From Rothia sp. (in: high G+C Gram-positive bacteria) (GTDB lineage: Bacteria > Actinomycetota > Actinomycetes > Actinomycetales > Micrococcaceae), in the NCBI GenBank assembly GCA_030529845.1, contig JAUMWB010000003.1:335704-399703 (forward strand): a DNA stretch of 64,000 nt, given 5' to 3'. The translations under genes and the position numbers were made by a program. Below the pieces are notes generated by a model, which searched no databases, had not been told where the DNA came from, and was given only the letters and a program-made list of their open reading frames with translations. How positions within the stretch are numbered: the first letter of the stretch is position 1; each line of letters opens with the position of its first letter. Shown here piece after piece: positions 35,346 to 44,878 of the stretch.

Positions 35346-35870
35346 ATGTCACAGACACCCTACGGAAACAACGAATACTCCGCACCGAACGATACCCAGG
35401 CTATGTACATGGGCGGCCAGCCGGGCTTCGGGCAGCAGCCGGTAGCCCCTGACGCTGAGCAGAAGCTCAAGCTCTCGCAGATGATTCTGCTGGGGAACCT
35501 GGCTGTCTACGTGATCATAGCTATAGCTACCTATCTGCTGATTACGAAGCCGATGATGGATGCTTTCGCATCTGACCCTGAATTTGCTGAGCTGGGTCTG
35601 GGGGGTCTAGGGGTAACGGGCGCGCTTATCTCAACCGTTATCGGTGTTGCTCTCTATCTCTTGGTGTATCTGCTCATGGGTAAGCGTAAGAAGGTGGGGC
35701 GTATTCTCGGTTTCATCTTCGCGGGTATTGGAATTGCATCGAATCTTTTCAGTCTTACCATGTACTTCACCGAGATTGCGATTATGGCTCTGCTGGTGAT
35801 TTCTATTGGGCTTGCTATCGCTTGGATTGTTGTCGCTGCTAACAAGTCAGTCTCAGCTATCCTGCACTAG
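35346..35870 (+). CDS. Four-helix membrane protein of unknown function
   Basis: 174-aa protein with a Gln/Gly/Pro-rich cytoplasmic N terminus (NEYSAPNDTQAMYMGGQPG) and four hydrophobic segments (about 44-66, 81-103, 110-132 and 137-160) separated by a basic GKRKKVGR loop. No family recognised. ATG 35346 has a strong GGAGGT site 7 bases upstream, and TATAGT near 35301 may be the -10 box. It is followed by a strong terminator, so it appears to be a single-gene unit. Confidence 0.7.
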   Translation: MSQTPYGNNEYSAPNDTQAMYMGGQPGFGQQPVAPDAEQKLKLSQMILLGNLAVYVIIAIATYLLITKPMMDAFASDPEFAELGLGGLGVTGALISTVIGVALYLLVYLLMGKRKKVGRILGFIFAGIGIASNLFSLTMYFTEIAIMALLVISIGLAIAWIVVAANKSVSAILH

Positions 35871-35889
35871 GTTTCAAGTTCTAGCTGTG

Positions 35890-35925
35890 ATGGGCCCTCC
35901 GGTTGAGCCGGAGGGCCCATTTCTT
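35890..35925 (+). terminator. Intrinsic terminator
   Basis: Perfect 13-bp stem ATGGGCCCTCCGG / CCGGAGGGCCCAT with a 5-base loop, followed by TTCTTTG. Confidence 0.85.
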
Positions 35926-35993
35926 TGTGCCCTTCACAGTCTTGAATCGTGACCGGGTGGTTGTTACCCTAAAAGAAAGGAGGCTGATGATAT

Positions 35994-36434
35994 ATGAAAG
36001 AAAAAGAGAAACAGCAACTGGCCTTTAGCAGGGGAGAAGTGCCTACGGTTATCCGGGTAATGCAGGGCATTTTAGTGCTGTCGGGTATCGCCTACCTGAC
36101 GCTAACGGTTACTTCCCTTGATTTCAGCGATGCACGGGGAGTCATGAGTGCTGTTATTTCAATTGCCCTTACCTTCTTGCTATATATCTGGGTTTTTCGC
36201 CGTACCGGCACCTGGCAAAAAGCAGGAGCTGCTAACCTGCTCGGGTTTGTCTGCACGGTTGTCAGTACTGTCTCGCTCATTTCTCTCATCTGGATTATGC
36301 CCTCCGGTATAAACCCGGGAATTATGGCCTGCTTCTTGACGTGGTCTCTAGCCAACCTCACCTGGCTTGGCCTAACCTTTACTCCTGTTGCCCGTGCCTT
36401 CTTTGAACGGGTTGATGTTATTCCAACGTCCTAA
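35994..36434 (+). CDS. Four-helix membrane protein of unknown function
   Basis: 146-aa protein with a basic N terminus (MKEKEKQQ) and four hydrophobic stretches (about 22-40, 50-68, 79-98 and 107-128). It shares the size and topology of the preceding gene's product but no clear sequence similarity. AAAGGAGG lies 10 bases before ATG 35994. Function unknown. Confidence 0.65.
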   Translation: MKEKEKQQLAFSRGEVPTVIRVMQGILVLSGIAYLTLTVTSLDFSDARGVMSAVISIALTFLLYIWVFRRTGTWQKAGAANLLGFVCTVVSTVSLISLIWIMPSGINPGIMACFLTWSLANLTWLGLTFTPVARAFFERVDVIPTS

Positions 36435-36650
36435 GTGCCTGCTAGCGGTCACTTACCTGCGGGCAGCTTCCGCTCCGTTCCCAGCGAGCGCGAGCCTGTT
36501 GAGCTTTTCGAGAAAGCTAGTTCGGTTAGATTCTCACCGCTCACTAGCCAGACAGCCTCAGCGCCCGGTCGGTATTTGCACTAAACTATTGTCTTGATGC
36601 CCTGGGCGCGGTAAGCGCCCGTTTCGCCCACAATGTGAAGAGAAGTGCAG

Positions 36651-37778
36651 ATGACTGATTCTTTGCCCGAGGTGCCTGAGAACCCCACACCCTTCCAGGT
36701 GCTGGCTAACATTCGCGCCATTCTAGAAAAAGACCCCGAGAATGGTCTGGCGACCGTCCGCGAAGCCTTCGCCGCCGAGTTTGAGCGGGCCCAGAAGGAA
36801 ATCGCCGAGAAGACCGCTGACTTTGAAGAACTCAAGCGTGTGCGCCTGGACTTTACCGGCGAGAAGGCCGGTTTTACTCTGGCCAATAAGCAGATGCGCG
36901 ATCTGCGCAAGGAGCACAAGGCTGAGGTCGGCAAAATTATGGGTCAGGTGCGCGGACGCTTGACCAAGGCTCTTGAGGCCCGTAACGCCCAGCTGGAAGA
37001 AGAGCGTGACGCCCGTATTCTGGTTGAAGAGGCTGTGGATGTCACTGCCCACACTCCCCGCCGCCGTATTGGTGGCCGCCACCCCATCAGCGTCCTGCAG
37101 GAGCAGATGTGCGATATCTTCGTGGGCATGGGCTGGGAGATTGCCGATGGCCCCGAACTTGAATCAGAGTGGTACAACTTTGACTCGCTGAACTTCAAGC
37201 CTGACCACCCGGCCCGCGAGTTGCAGGACACCTTCTTCGTGGAGCCCACCAGTGCCCACCTGATGTTGCGTACCCACACCTCCCCGGTGCAGATGCGTTC
37301 CCTGCTTTCCCGCGACCTTCCCCTCTATGTGGTCTGCCCCGGCCAGGTTTACCGCACCGACGAACTCGATGCCACCCACACCCCGGTCTTCCACCAGATT
37401 GAGGGCCTGGCCGTTGATAAGGGCCTGACCATGGCTGACCTCAAGGGCACCCTGGAGCACATGGCCCGCGCTATGTTCGGTGAAGAAGCAAAGATTCGTC
37501 TGCGCCCCAACTACTTCCCCTTCACCGAGCCGTCCGCTGAGCTGGATGTCTGGCACCCGGATGCCAAGGGCGGCCCCCGTTGGATCGAGTGGGGCGGCTG
37601 CGGCATGGTCAACCCCAATGTGCTGCGTGCAGCCGGTGTTGACCCCGAAGTTTACTCAGGTTTCGCTTTCGGTATGGGCATCGAACGTACCCTCATGTTC
37701 CGCAACGGTGTGCAGGATATGCGCGACATGATTGAAGGCGACGTCCGTTTCTCACAGCAGTTCAAGATGGAGATCTAA
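36651..37778 (+). CDS. pheS: Phenylalanyl-tRNA synthetase alpha subunit
   Basis: Class II aminoacyl-tRNA synthetase alpha chain, 375 aa. An N-terminal coiled coil (about residues 20-110) for tRNA binding precedes the catalytic domain: motif 2 region [20 protein letters not shown] and motif 3 in [22 protein letters not shown] 36651 is preferred over GTG 36645, with GAAGAGAAG upstream. No T-box is apparent in the 216-bp upstream region, which holds a GGGCGC-ggtaa-GCGCCC hairpin at 36604-36620. pheT starts 3 bases after the stop. Confidence 0.96.
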   Translation: MTDSLPEVPENPTPFQVLANIRAILEKDPENGLATVREAFAAEFERAQKEIAEKTADFEELKRVRLDFTGEKAGFTLANKQMRDLRKEHKAEVGKIMGQVRGRLTKALEARNAQLEEERDARILVEEAVDVTAHTPRRRIGGRHPISVLQEQMCDIFVGMGWEIADGPELESEWYNFDSLNFKPDHPARELQDTFFVEPTSAHLMLRTHTSPVQMRSLLSRDLPLYVVCPGQVYRTDELDATHTPVFHQIEGLAVDKGLTMADLKGTLEHMARAMFGEEAKIRLRPNYFPFTEPSAELDVWHPDAKGGPRWIEWGGCGMVNPNVLRAAGVDPEVYSGFAFGMGIERTLMFRNGVQDMRDMIEGDVRFSQQFKMEI

Positions 37779-37781
37779 CCC

Positions 37782-40334
37782 ATGCGAGTACCCCTTTCCT
37801 GGCTGCGTGAATACGCGCCCGTCCCGGCCGACGCACGCGCCGAAGATGTCATGGCTACCCTGGTCACAGTTGGCTTGGAAGAAGAGGATGTCCACCGTCC
37901 CACCGATGAGCTGACCGGCCCCATCGTGGTGGGTCAGGTCCTGTCGATGGAACCTGAGACCCATTCCAACGGTAAGACCGTTAACTGGTGCCAGGTGCGA
38001 GTTGTACCCGAGGGGCAGAAGCAGACCCTGACCGGTAAGGGCATTGAAGAGTCCGGTGTGCAGGGCATTATCTGCGGCGCCCACAACTTCAAGCCCGGCG
38101 ACAAGGTCGTTGTCACCCTTCCCGGTGCCGTCCTACCCGGCGGTTTCGCTATCACCGCCCGCAAGACCTACGGCCACAAGTCAGCCGGTATGATCGCCTC
38201 CGTTAAGGAACTGGGTATCGGTGAGGACCACGGCGGCATCCTGGTGCTCTCCACCCTGGGGCTTGACCCCGAGATCGGCACCGACGCCATGGAGCTGCTG
38301 GGCCTCTATGACGAAGCTGCTGAAGTCAACGTCACCCCCGACCGCGGCTACGGCTTCTCCATTCGCGGTATCGCCCGCGAATACTGCCACGCCACCGGTA
38401 ATGACTTCGATGACTTCGTCCTCGATCTCGCTGCCAAGGCCCCTGCCGCCAACGGTTCTGGCCTGCCCGTCACCCTGACCGATTCTGCCCCCATTCACGG
38501 TAAGGACGGCGCCACCCGCTTCGTTGCCCGCTCGGTCAGCGGCGTGGACGCAACTGCCCCCGTGCCCACCTGGATGTCCTCCCGCCTGCGCCTGGCGGGC
38601 GTCCGCTCCGTCTCCCTGCCGGTGGATATCTCCAACTACGTCATGCTCGAAACCGGCCAGCCCCTGCATTTTTACGATGCAGACAAGCTGGCAGGTGGCA
38701 TCACCGTGCGCCGTGCCGAAGCTGGCGAGAAGCTCACCACCCTGGATGAGAAGGAACGCGAGCTTCATGCCGAAGACCTGCTGATTACCGACGAGTCCGG
38801 CCCCATCGGCCTGGCCGGTGTCATGGGCGGGGCCTCCACCGAGGTCAGCGACTCCACCACCCGCATCGTGATCGAGGCAGCCCGCTTCGATGAGGTCTCC
38901 ATCGCCCGCACCGCCCGCCGTCACAAGCTCTCCTCTGAGGCCTCCAAGCGCTTTGAGCGCGGCGTTGACCCCCAGATCCAGGCAGCTGCCGCCCAGCGGG
39001 CCGTTGACCTGCTGGTTGAGCTGGCCGGTGCAAGCGTCGATGAGGGCGTGACGGACGCCGGTGGCAGCTTTACCCCCACCGTCATCTCCCTGCCCGCCGA
39101 CTACACCGCAGGCCGTATCGGCATCGACTACACCCAAGAGCAGATTGTTGGCTCCCTGGAACAGATCGGTGCCAGTGTTGAGGTAGCCGAGGGTTCCTAC
39201 GAGGTCACTGTGCCCTCCTGGCGCACCGACCTGGGTGCTAAGGAAGATCTGACCGAGGAAGTTGCCCGTCTGGTCGGCTACGACCAGATTCCCTCCACCC
39301 TGCCTGTGGCCCCTCCCGGCCGCGGCTACACCGTTGAGCAGACCCTGCGCCGCCGGGCCCTCAACGCCCTGGCAGCTTCAGGCCTGACCGAGGTCTTTGC
39401 CTACCCCTTCGTCTCCGATGAAGACAACAACCTCTGGGCTTCCCCGGTTGCCGGCGAGCCGGTGGACTCCATCCGCCTGGCTAACCCCATCTCGTCCGCC
39501 CAGGGCTGGATGCGCCGCTCCCTGCTGCCCGGCCTGACCGAGGTGCTCTCCCGCAACCTCTCCCGCGGCTTCAAGAACCTGGCCATCTACGAGACTGGCT
39601 CCGTCTTTATCCCCGGCACCCAGCTGGGGTCAGCCTCCATTCCCGGTCTGGGCGTCAAACCTGCCGATGAGGTTCTGGCAGATTTGAACGCCGGTATTCC
39701 TGACCAGCCCCGCCACATCGCCGGTCTTTTCGCCGGTGCTGAGCACGAGGAAACCCCGGGAACTACCGCCCGCTCCTTCGACTGGCGCGATGCCCTGGAC
39801 TCCGTCCTGCTGGTAGCCGATGCCACCGGGGTAGAAGTCACCGTTGCAAACGGTGAGCACCAGGCCTTCCACCCCGGCCGTACCGCCGTGCTCAAGAACG
39901 CTGCCGGTGACGTGATCGCCTACGCCGGTGAACTGCACCCCAAGCTGCTGGCCAAGCTGAACCTGCCCGAGCGCACCAGTGCCTTCGAGCTCAACTTCAC
40001 CGCCCTCATCGCTCAGACTGGTGAGGCGGTTCAGGCTACCGGTATCTCCGGCTACCCGGCAGCGAACCAGGACGTTGCCCTGATCGTTGATGCTGGAATC
40101 CCGGCAGCTGACCTTGCCGCAGCCCTGGCTGAGGGCGCAGGGGAGCTACTGGAGGACGTCCGCGTCTTCGACGACTACCGCGGTACCGGCATTGAAGAGG
40201 GCAAGAAGTCCCTGGCCTTTGCCCTGCGCTTCCGCGCCACCGACCGCACCCTGACCGCCGACGAGGCCTCGGCCGCCCGTGAAGCAGGCGTTGCCCTGGC
40301 TGCCGAACGCTTCGGCGCGGTTCAGCGAGCCTAA
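37782..40334 (+). CDS. pheT: Phenylalanyl-tRNA synthetase beta subunit
   Basis: 850-aa beta chain with, in order, the OB-fold tRNA-binding domain (ICGAHNFKPGDKVVVTLPGA near residue 90), the B3/B4 editing domain, the B5 domain, the catalytic-like core (AFELNFTAL region preceded by EVFAYPFVS) and the C-terminal FDX-ACB anticodon-binding domain (AANQDVALIVDAGIPAADL). Full length. ATG 37782 uses the GGAG at the end of pheS as ribosome site. Ends at a perfect-stem terminator. Confidence 0.97.
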   Translation: MRVPLSWLREYAPVPADARAEDVMATLVTVGLEEEDVHRPTDELTGPIVVGQVLSMEPETHSNGKTVNWCQVRVVPEGQKQTLTGKGIEESGVQGIICGAHNFKPGDKVVVTLPGAVLPGGFAITARKTYGHKSAGMIASVKELGIGEDHGGILVLSTLGLDPEIGTDAMELLGLYDEAAEVNVTPDRGYGFSIRGIAREYCHATGNDFDDFVLDLAAKAPAANGSGLPVTLTDSAPIHGKDGATRFVARSVSGVDATAPVPTWMSSRLRLAGVRSVSLPVDISNYVMLETGQPLHFYDADKLAGGITVRRAEAGEKLTTLDEKERELHAEDLLITDESGPIGLAGVMGGASTEVSDSTTRIVIEAARFDEVSIARTARRHKLSSEASKRFERGVDPQIQAAAAQRAVDLLVELAGASVDEGVTDAGGSFTPTVISLPADYTAGRIGIDYTQEQIVGSLEQIGASVEVAEGSYEVTVPSWRTDLGAKEDLTEEVARLVGYDQIPSTLPVAPPGRGYTVEQTLRRRALNALAASGLTEVFAYPFVSDEDNNLWASPVAGEPVDSIRLANPISSAQGWMRRSLLPGLTEVLSRNLSRGFKNLAIYETGSVFIPGTQLGSASIPGLGVKPADEVLADLNAGIPDQPRHIAGLFAGAEHEETPGTTARSFDWRDALDSVLLVADATGVEVTVANGEHQAFHPGRTAVLKNAAGDVIAYAGELHPKLLAKLNLPERTSAFELNFTALIAQTGEAVQATGISGYPAANQDVALIVDAGIPAADLAAALAEGAGELLEDVRVFDDYRGTGIEEGKKSLAFALRFRATDRTLTADEASAAREAGVALAAERFGAVQRA

Positions 40335-40360
40335 GTATCGCAAACCCTCACAAGGGGTAG

Positions 40361-40393
40361 AGCCCGGCGGACGCGCGTCCGCCGGGCTTTTTT
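40361..40393 (+). terminator. Terminator of pheST, built on the GCGGACGC motif
   Basis: Perfect 28-base palindrome with half-site AGCCCGGCGGACGC, followed by six T. The centre is an inverted pair of GCGGACGC. Confidence 0.92.
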
Positions 40394-40568
40394 GTCTGTG
40401 CAGCTAGCCTGCCGGGCAGGTGCTTGAGCGAGGACGGCCAGTACTCTGGACGGCGGCGATGAAAAGGCTGGGCGGTCGGTGAGACCGATAAGCCTTTTAG
40501 GGGCTGACGCGATAGAATGGACTTCCGCCTTCATCTAGGCAATCACCCACAACCTCTGGAGATGCACC

Positions 40569-41237
40569 GTGAGCGATCAGCGTTACCTCGAAGACCGCGA
40601 TAACTTCGACGAAGATGACCGCACCGACGACTTCTTCACCTTCGCGGAAGAGGAAGAAGACTACGAGGAACCCCGCGGGCCGCTGGGGCCCAAGCTGGCT
40701 GCGGCGGGCATCATGATTCTGGCCTCCATCTTTGCCATTATCCTGCTGATTGGCGGCATACGGACCTTCAATGAGGCCCGCGCCAACGAGGGCTACGAGG
40801 GGCGTTCTTGGGTGATGACCGGTACGTTTGAGAAGGTCACCAGCGACCTGCAAGGTGATAGCAACGTGGCGACTTACACCGGTACCCTGCCCGATAACAC
40901 CGCCATGACCGGGAAGACTTTCATATCAGAGATTGCCGACCCTGTGCAGGTGAACCCCGGTTCTACCGTTGAGTTCCGCGGCTCCCAGACCGGTACCGTC
41001 AGCGCTGACTTCCCCGAGACCGTTGACGCTCTGCTGGTGCAAACCGGAGACGCTAACCTCACCGTGGTCCGTACCGGCGAAGAGGGTAGCTTGGTTCCTG
41101 TGACCGAGGATACCGTAGCCTCCCAGAAGCGCAGCGCCATGCTGCGTCTGGCCGGTGCGATTCTGGTCTTTGGTGTCGGCGTGGCAGGAACCTTCATGAT
41201 GATTCGCAAGCGCAAGAGCACCGAGGTGCTCGACTAG
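40569..41237 (+). CDS. Membrane protein of unknown function with two helices and an extracytoplasmic domain
   Basis: 222-aa protein. A very acidic cytoplasmic N terminus (DRTDDFFTFAEEEEDYEEP) is followed by a membrane helix at about residues 44-64, an extracytoplasmic beta-rich domain of about 125 residues, and a second helix near 193-211, ending in a basic RKRKSTEVLD tail. Family unknown. GTG 40569 has TGGAG 8 bases upstream. It stands alone between two terminators. Confidence 0.7.
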   Translation: MSDQRYLEDRDNFDEDDRTDDFFTFAEEEEDYEEPRGPLGPKLAAAGIMILASIFAIILLIGGIRTFNEARANEGYEGRSWVMTGTFEKVTSDLQGDSNVATYTGTLPDNTAMTGKTFISEIADPVQVNPGSTVEFRGSQTGTVSADFPETVDALLVQTGDANLTVVRTGEEGSLVPVTEDTVASQKRSAMLRLAGAILVFGVGVAGTFMMIRKRKSTEVLD

Positions 41238-41288
41238 GTTGAGCTGTTCCCCGCCCCTCATCCACAACACCAAGGGGACCGCATTTTC

Positions 41289-41321
41289 AAAAAGGGACCG
41301 CAAAGTATGCGGTCCCTTTTT
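41289..41321 (+). terminator. Intrinsic terminator
   Basis: Perfect 14-bp arms AAAAAGGGACCGCA / TGCGGTCCCTTTTT with a 5-base loop. Partial copies (GGGACCGCA at 41275; AGGTCCCTTTGCGG at 41330) lie on either side. Confidence 0.93.
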
Positions 41322-41402
41322 GGTTTTCAGGTCCCTTTGCGGGGACGGGGGCGGACGCGCGTGGGCGGCTTGGCGCTCGCAGGTTCACATTGCGAAACGC
41401 GG

Positions 41403-41442
41403 TGCATAAATATTTACCACCATGTAAAAACATGCAAATATG
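41403..41442. promoter_or_regulatory. ArgR operator (10-bp repeats) before argC
   Basis: Repeats spaced by multiples of 10 bp: TGCATAAATA (41403), TGTAAAAACA (41423), TGCAAATATG (41433). The same decamer with the same phasing occurs before argF and argG. It ends 5 bases before the argC ATG, so binding would block the promoter. Confidence 0.65.
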
Positions 41443-41447
41443 GTGCT

Positions 41448-42491
41448 ATGACTATTACCGTAGCTGTCACAGGAGCCACCGGCTACGCCGGTGGCGAGAT
41501 TCTGCGCCTACTGGCCACCCACCCCCACGTTGAGGTTAAAACCGTGGCCGCGCACTCGTCCGCTGGCTCCCGCCTGGGCGAGCTCGCCCCCCACCTTCGC
41601 GCCTATGCCGACCTGGTCGTTGCCGATACTACCGCTGAAGCCCTGAGTGGGCACGACGTTGTCTTCATGGCCCTGCCCCACGGGGCCAGCGCCGAGATCG
41701 CAGCCCAGCTACCCGAGAACACCCTGGTGATTGACGCCGGGGCAGACCACCGCCTTGAGAACGCCGACGCCTGGGTCAAGTTCTACGGCTCAGAGCACTC
41801 CGGTACCTGGCCCTATGGCCTGCCCGAGCTGCCCACCCTCGGCGGCAAACAGCGCGATAATCTCGTGGGCACCAAGCGGGTTGCTGTGCCCGGCTGCTAC
41901 CCCACAGCGTCCATCCTAGCCCTGGCTCCCGGTTTTGCCGCAGGCTTGCTCGAGCCCACCGATGTTGTCATCGTTGCCGCCTCGGGAACCTCAGGAGCAG
42001 GGAAGAGCCTCAAGCCCCACCTGCTCTCAGCAGAGGTCATGGGCGGTATGAGCCCCTACGGGGTTGGTGGCTCCCACCGGCACACTCCCGAAATTGAAGA
42101 AAAACTTTCCACCATAGCGGGGGAGCAGGTGCAGATTTCCTTCACCCCAACCCTTGCCCCCATGCCCCGCGGCATTCTGGCCACCGCCACCGCGCGCGTC
42201 CGCCCCGGCGTCACCGAAGCACAGCTGCGTGAAGCCTGGCAGGCAGCCTACGCCGACGAAAAGTTCGTGCATCTGCTTCCTGCTGGGCAGTGGCCCACCA
42301 CCAAGAGCGTGCAGGGCTCCAACCACGCTGAGATGCAGCTGGCATATGACGAGCACGCCGGGCGCGTCATTATCACCAGCGTCATCGACAACCTCGCCAA
42401 GGGCACCGCAGGTGGTGCCATCCAATCCATGAACATTGCCCTGGGCCTGCCCGAAAACGCAGGTCTGCTCCAGGAAGGACTCGCACCGTGA
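41448..42491 (+). CDS. argC: N-acetyl-gamma-glutamyl-phosphate reductase
   Basis: Third step of arginine synthesis. NADP-binding GATGYAGGEILRLL is at the N terminus and the catalytic Cys in AVPGCYPTASILAL. The frame is open from 41307, but ATG 41448 gives the correct family N terminus (MTITVAVTGATGYAG) and lies right after the ArgR repeats. No clear ribosome site is present, so a leaderless or very short leader mRNA is likely. 347 aa. The stop overlaps argJ by GTGA. First gene of argCJBDFR. Confidence 0.95.
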   Translation: MTITVAVTGATGYAGGEILRLLATHPHVEVKTVAAHSSAGSRLGELAPHLRAYADLVVADTTAEALSGHDVVFMALPHGASAEIAAQLPENTLVIDAGADHRLENADAWVKFYGSEHSGTWPYGLPELPTLGGKQRDNLVGTKRVAVPGCYPTASILALAPGFAAGLLEPTDVVIVAASGTSGAGKSLKPHLLSAEVMGGMSPYGVGGSHRHTPEIEEKLSTIAGEQVQISFTPTLAPMPRGILATATARVRPGVTEAQLREAWQAAYADEKFVHLLPAGQWPTTKSVQGSNHAEMQLAYDEHAGRVIITSVIDNLAKGTAGGAIQSMNIALGLPENAGLLQEGLAP

Positions 42492-43705
42492 CCGACACTA
42501 TCCACCAGATTGAAGGCGTAACCACCCACGGTGTGACCTTCCCCCGCGGCTTCCGCGCAGCGGGCGTTCGCGCCGGTATTAGCGCTGTTGAGGGTAAGAA
42601 GGACGTCGCCCTGGTCGTCAACGACGGTCCGGTCAAAAACGCCGCCGCGGTCTTTACCAGCAACCGCTTCGCTGCCGCCCCCGTCCTGTGGAGCCAGCAG
42701 GTCATCTGCGACGGGAGGGCGGACGCCGTGCTGCTCAACTCTGGCGGTGCCAACGCCTGCACCGGCGCCCCCGGCTTCCAAGATACCCATGCCTCCGCTG
42801 AGCTCGTTGCTGACCTGCTCAATATCTCAGCAGGCGACGTGCTGGTCTGCTCCACCGGCCTGATCGGCGAGCGCCTGCCCATGGACAAGCTCACCGCGGG
42901 CGCAAAGGACGCCGCAGCCTCCTTGGGCGTGAGCCCCGGTTCATCCCTAGCTGCGGCTGAAGCTATCATGACCACCGATACTGTCTCAAAGCAGGCCGCT
43001 ATCGGCGTGGAAATTGAAGAGGGCGGCGCCTACCTCATCGGCGGTATGGCCAAGGGTGCAGGTATGCTGGCTCCGGGGCTGGCGACCATGCTGGTGGTCA
43101 TTACTACCGATGCCCTGGTATCACCCGAAAACCTTGATACTGCTCTACGCGAGGCGGTGCGCTTGAGCTTCAACCGGGCTGACTCCGATGGCTGTATGTC
43201 GACCAACGACACCGTGATTCTGATGAGCTCCGGCGCCTCCGATATTGAACCCGACCTGGGTGTCTTCACCGAAGCCCTCACCAAGGTCTGCCAGGATCTC
43301 GCTCTGCAGCTCATTGGGGATGCCGAGGGCGCCAGCCACGATATCCACGTGCGCACCCTGGGCGCCGCCAGCGAAGCGGACGCCGAAGAAGTCTCACGGG
43401 CTGTCTCCCGCTCCAACCTCTTCAAAACAGCCATCTTCGGTAATGACCCCAACTGGGGCCGCATCCTCTCTGAAGTCGGCACCACCTCAGCCACCTTCGA
43501 CCCCGATAGGGTCAATGTCACCATCAACGGTGTGCAGGTGTGCACCGGCGGAGGTATCGGCGAAGACCGCTCTCTCGTTGACCTCGCCGCAGACCGCAAG
43601 GTGACCGTCGAGATTGACCTGGGCGCAGGGCAGCACGAAGCTACCATCTGGACTAACGATCTCACCCACGACTACGTCCACGAAAACTCGGCCTACTCCA
43701 GCTAA
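42488..43705 (+). CDS. argJ: Bifunctional glutamate N-acetyltransferase / N-acetylglutamate synthase
   Basis: Ornithine acetyltransferase that recycles the acetyl group. It is made as a precursor that self-cleaves before a Thr: [20 protein letters not shown] contains the ATML cleavage site, so alpha and beta chains are expected. Other family stretches are [26 protein letters not shown] and [15 protein letters not shown]. 405 aa. GTG 42488 overlaps the argC stop by 4 bases. Confidence 0.96.
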   Translation: MTDTIHQIEGVTTHGVTFPRGFRAAGVRAGISAVEGKKDVALVVNDGPVKNAAAVFTSNRFAAAPVLWSQQVICDGRADAVLLNSGGANACTGAPGFQDTHASAELVADLLNISAGDVLVCSTGLIGERLPMDKLTAGAKDAAASLGVSPGSSLAAAEAIMTTDTVSKQAAIGVEIEEGGAYLIGGMAKGAGMLAPGLATMLVVITTDALVSPENLDTALREAVRLSFNRADSDGCMSTNDTVILMSSGASDIEPDLGVFTEALTKVCQDLALQLIGDAEGASHDIHVRTLGAASEADAEEVSRAVSRSNLFKTAIFGNDPNWGRILSEVGTTSATFDPDRVNVTINGVQVCTGGGIGEDRSLVDLAADRKVTVEIDLGAGQHEATIWTNDLTHDYVHENSAYSS

Positions 43706-43721
43706 CCCAAAGGAACACCAG

Positions 43722-44732
43722 ATGGCAGAGCAAAAAAACGCCCACGCCCGCTTCGACACCGCCCAGCAAAAAGCCAAAACCCTGATGGAAGCCCTACCCT
43801 GGATCCAGCAGTTCCGGGGCAAGATTATGGTTTTCAAATACGGTGGCAACGCCATGATTTCTGACGAGTTGCGCGCTGCCTTTGCCGAAGACATGGTCTT
43901 CTTGCGCACTATCGGTATCTGCCCCGTCGTCGTGCACGGTGGTGGCCCTCAAATCACCGCTATGCTGACCAAGCTCGGTATCGAGAGCGAGTTCTGCGGC
44001 GGCCTGCGCTACACCACCCCCGAAGCCATGGACGTGGTGCGCATGGTGCTCACCGGCCAGGTTGCCCGAGAGCTTGTCTCCCACATCAACTCCCACGGCC
44101 CCTTCGCTGTTGCTATGAGCGGGGAGGACGGCGGGCTGTTGCGCGCCCGCCGCATTGGCACCGTGGTGGACGGCCAAGAAGTTGACCTGGGCCTGGTGGG
44201 TGAGGTGGTCGGTGTGAATACCACCGCTATCATGTCCATGATTCAGGCCGGAAAAATCCCCGTGATTTCATCTGTTGCCCCCGAAATGCACGACCCCGAA
44301 AAGTACCCCGACCACAACCACGGTTTAGCGGGTCTTACCGGCGAAATCCTCAACGTGAATGCAGATACCGCAGCCGCAGCTGTTGCCGCTGCCCTGGGAG
44401 CCGAAAAACTCGTCGTCCTCACCGATGTGGAAGGCCTCTACGCCAACTGGCCCGACAAGGACTCCCTGATTTCATCTTTGACGGTCAGCGAACTTCGGGA
44501 GATGCTACCCGGTCTGGTGTCCGGCATGATCCCCAAGATGAGCGCCTGCCTGCAGGCCGTTGAACAAGGAGTGCCACGCGCCTCCATCGTCGATGGACGC
44601 CTGGCCCACTCGCCCCTCCTTGAAATCTTTACTGACCGCGGTATCGGCACCCAGCTCACTCCCGACGATGCGGACGACACCCCCTGGCACCACCCGGCCC
44701 CAGATTTTCAGGTCAAGCCCATTACCTATTAG
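43722..44732 (+). CDS. argB: Acetylglutamate kinase
   Basis: Amino-acid kinase family; phosphorylates N-acetylglutamate, in Actinobacteria commonly under arginine feedback. [41 protein letters not shown] and [15 protein letters not shown] are diagnostic. The N-terminal helix ([20 protein letters not shown]) is the extension found in hexameric, arginine-sensitive kinases. ATG 43722 has AAGGA 8 bases upstream. 336 aa. A 146-bp structured gap separates it from argD. Confidence 0.96.
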   Translation: MAEQKNAHARFDTAQQKAKTLMEALPWIQQFRGKIMVFKYGGNAMISDELRAAFAEDMVFLRTIGICPVVVHGGGPQITAMLTKLGIESEFCGGLRYTTPEAMDVVRMVLTGQVARELVSHINSHGPFAVAMSGEDGGLLRARRIGTVVDGQEVDLGLVGEVVGVNTTAIMSMIQAGKIPVISSVAPEMHDPEKYPDHNHGLAGLTGEILNVNADTAAAAVAAALGAEKLVVLTDVEGLYANWPDKDSLISSLTVSELREMLPGLVSGMIPKMSACLQAVEQGVPRASIVDGRLAHSPLLEIFTDRGIGTQLTPDDADDTPWHHPAPDFQVKPITY

Positions 44733-44745
44733 AAATACAGTAGTT

Positions 44746-44817
44746 CTGCGGCACATGCCTCTGGCCAACACCCTAAACGCCAGCCCCGAGCCAGTTGGCC
44801 GTCAGCACGTGCCGCAG
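44746..44817. repeat. Nested inverted repeat between argB and argD
   Basis: Outer arms CTGCGGCAC / GTGCCGCAG (44746-44754, 44809-44817) enclose inner arms GGCCAAC / GTTGGCC (44763-44769, 44794-44800). No T-run follows, so this is a structured RNA or repeat rather than a plain terminator. Confidence 0.6.
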
Positions 44818-44878
44818 AGCCCTAAATACCGCTAGCGCGAAATATCTGTTTCGCTCGCTAACCTTAACGGGAAATACC

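Noticed and set aside
36435-36650. T-box riboswitch before pheS
   Set aside because: No T-box consensus or specifier-loop arrangement was found; only a short GC hairpin near 36604-36620.
38181-39137. 318-codon open frame on the minus strand inside pheT
   Set aside because: It is Gly/Asp/His-rich with no domain and lies fully inside the certain pheT gene; typical antisense artefact of GC-rich codon use.
42382-42975. 197-codon minus-strand frame across argC/argJ
   Set aside because: Composition artefact opposite two certain genes; no ribosome site or homology.
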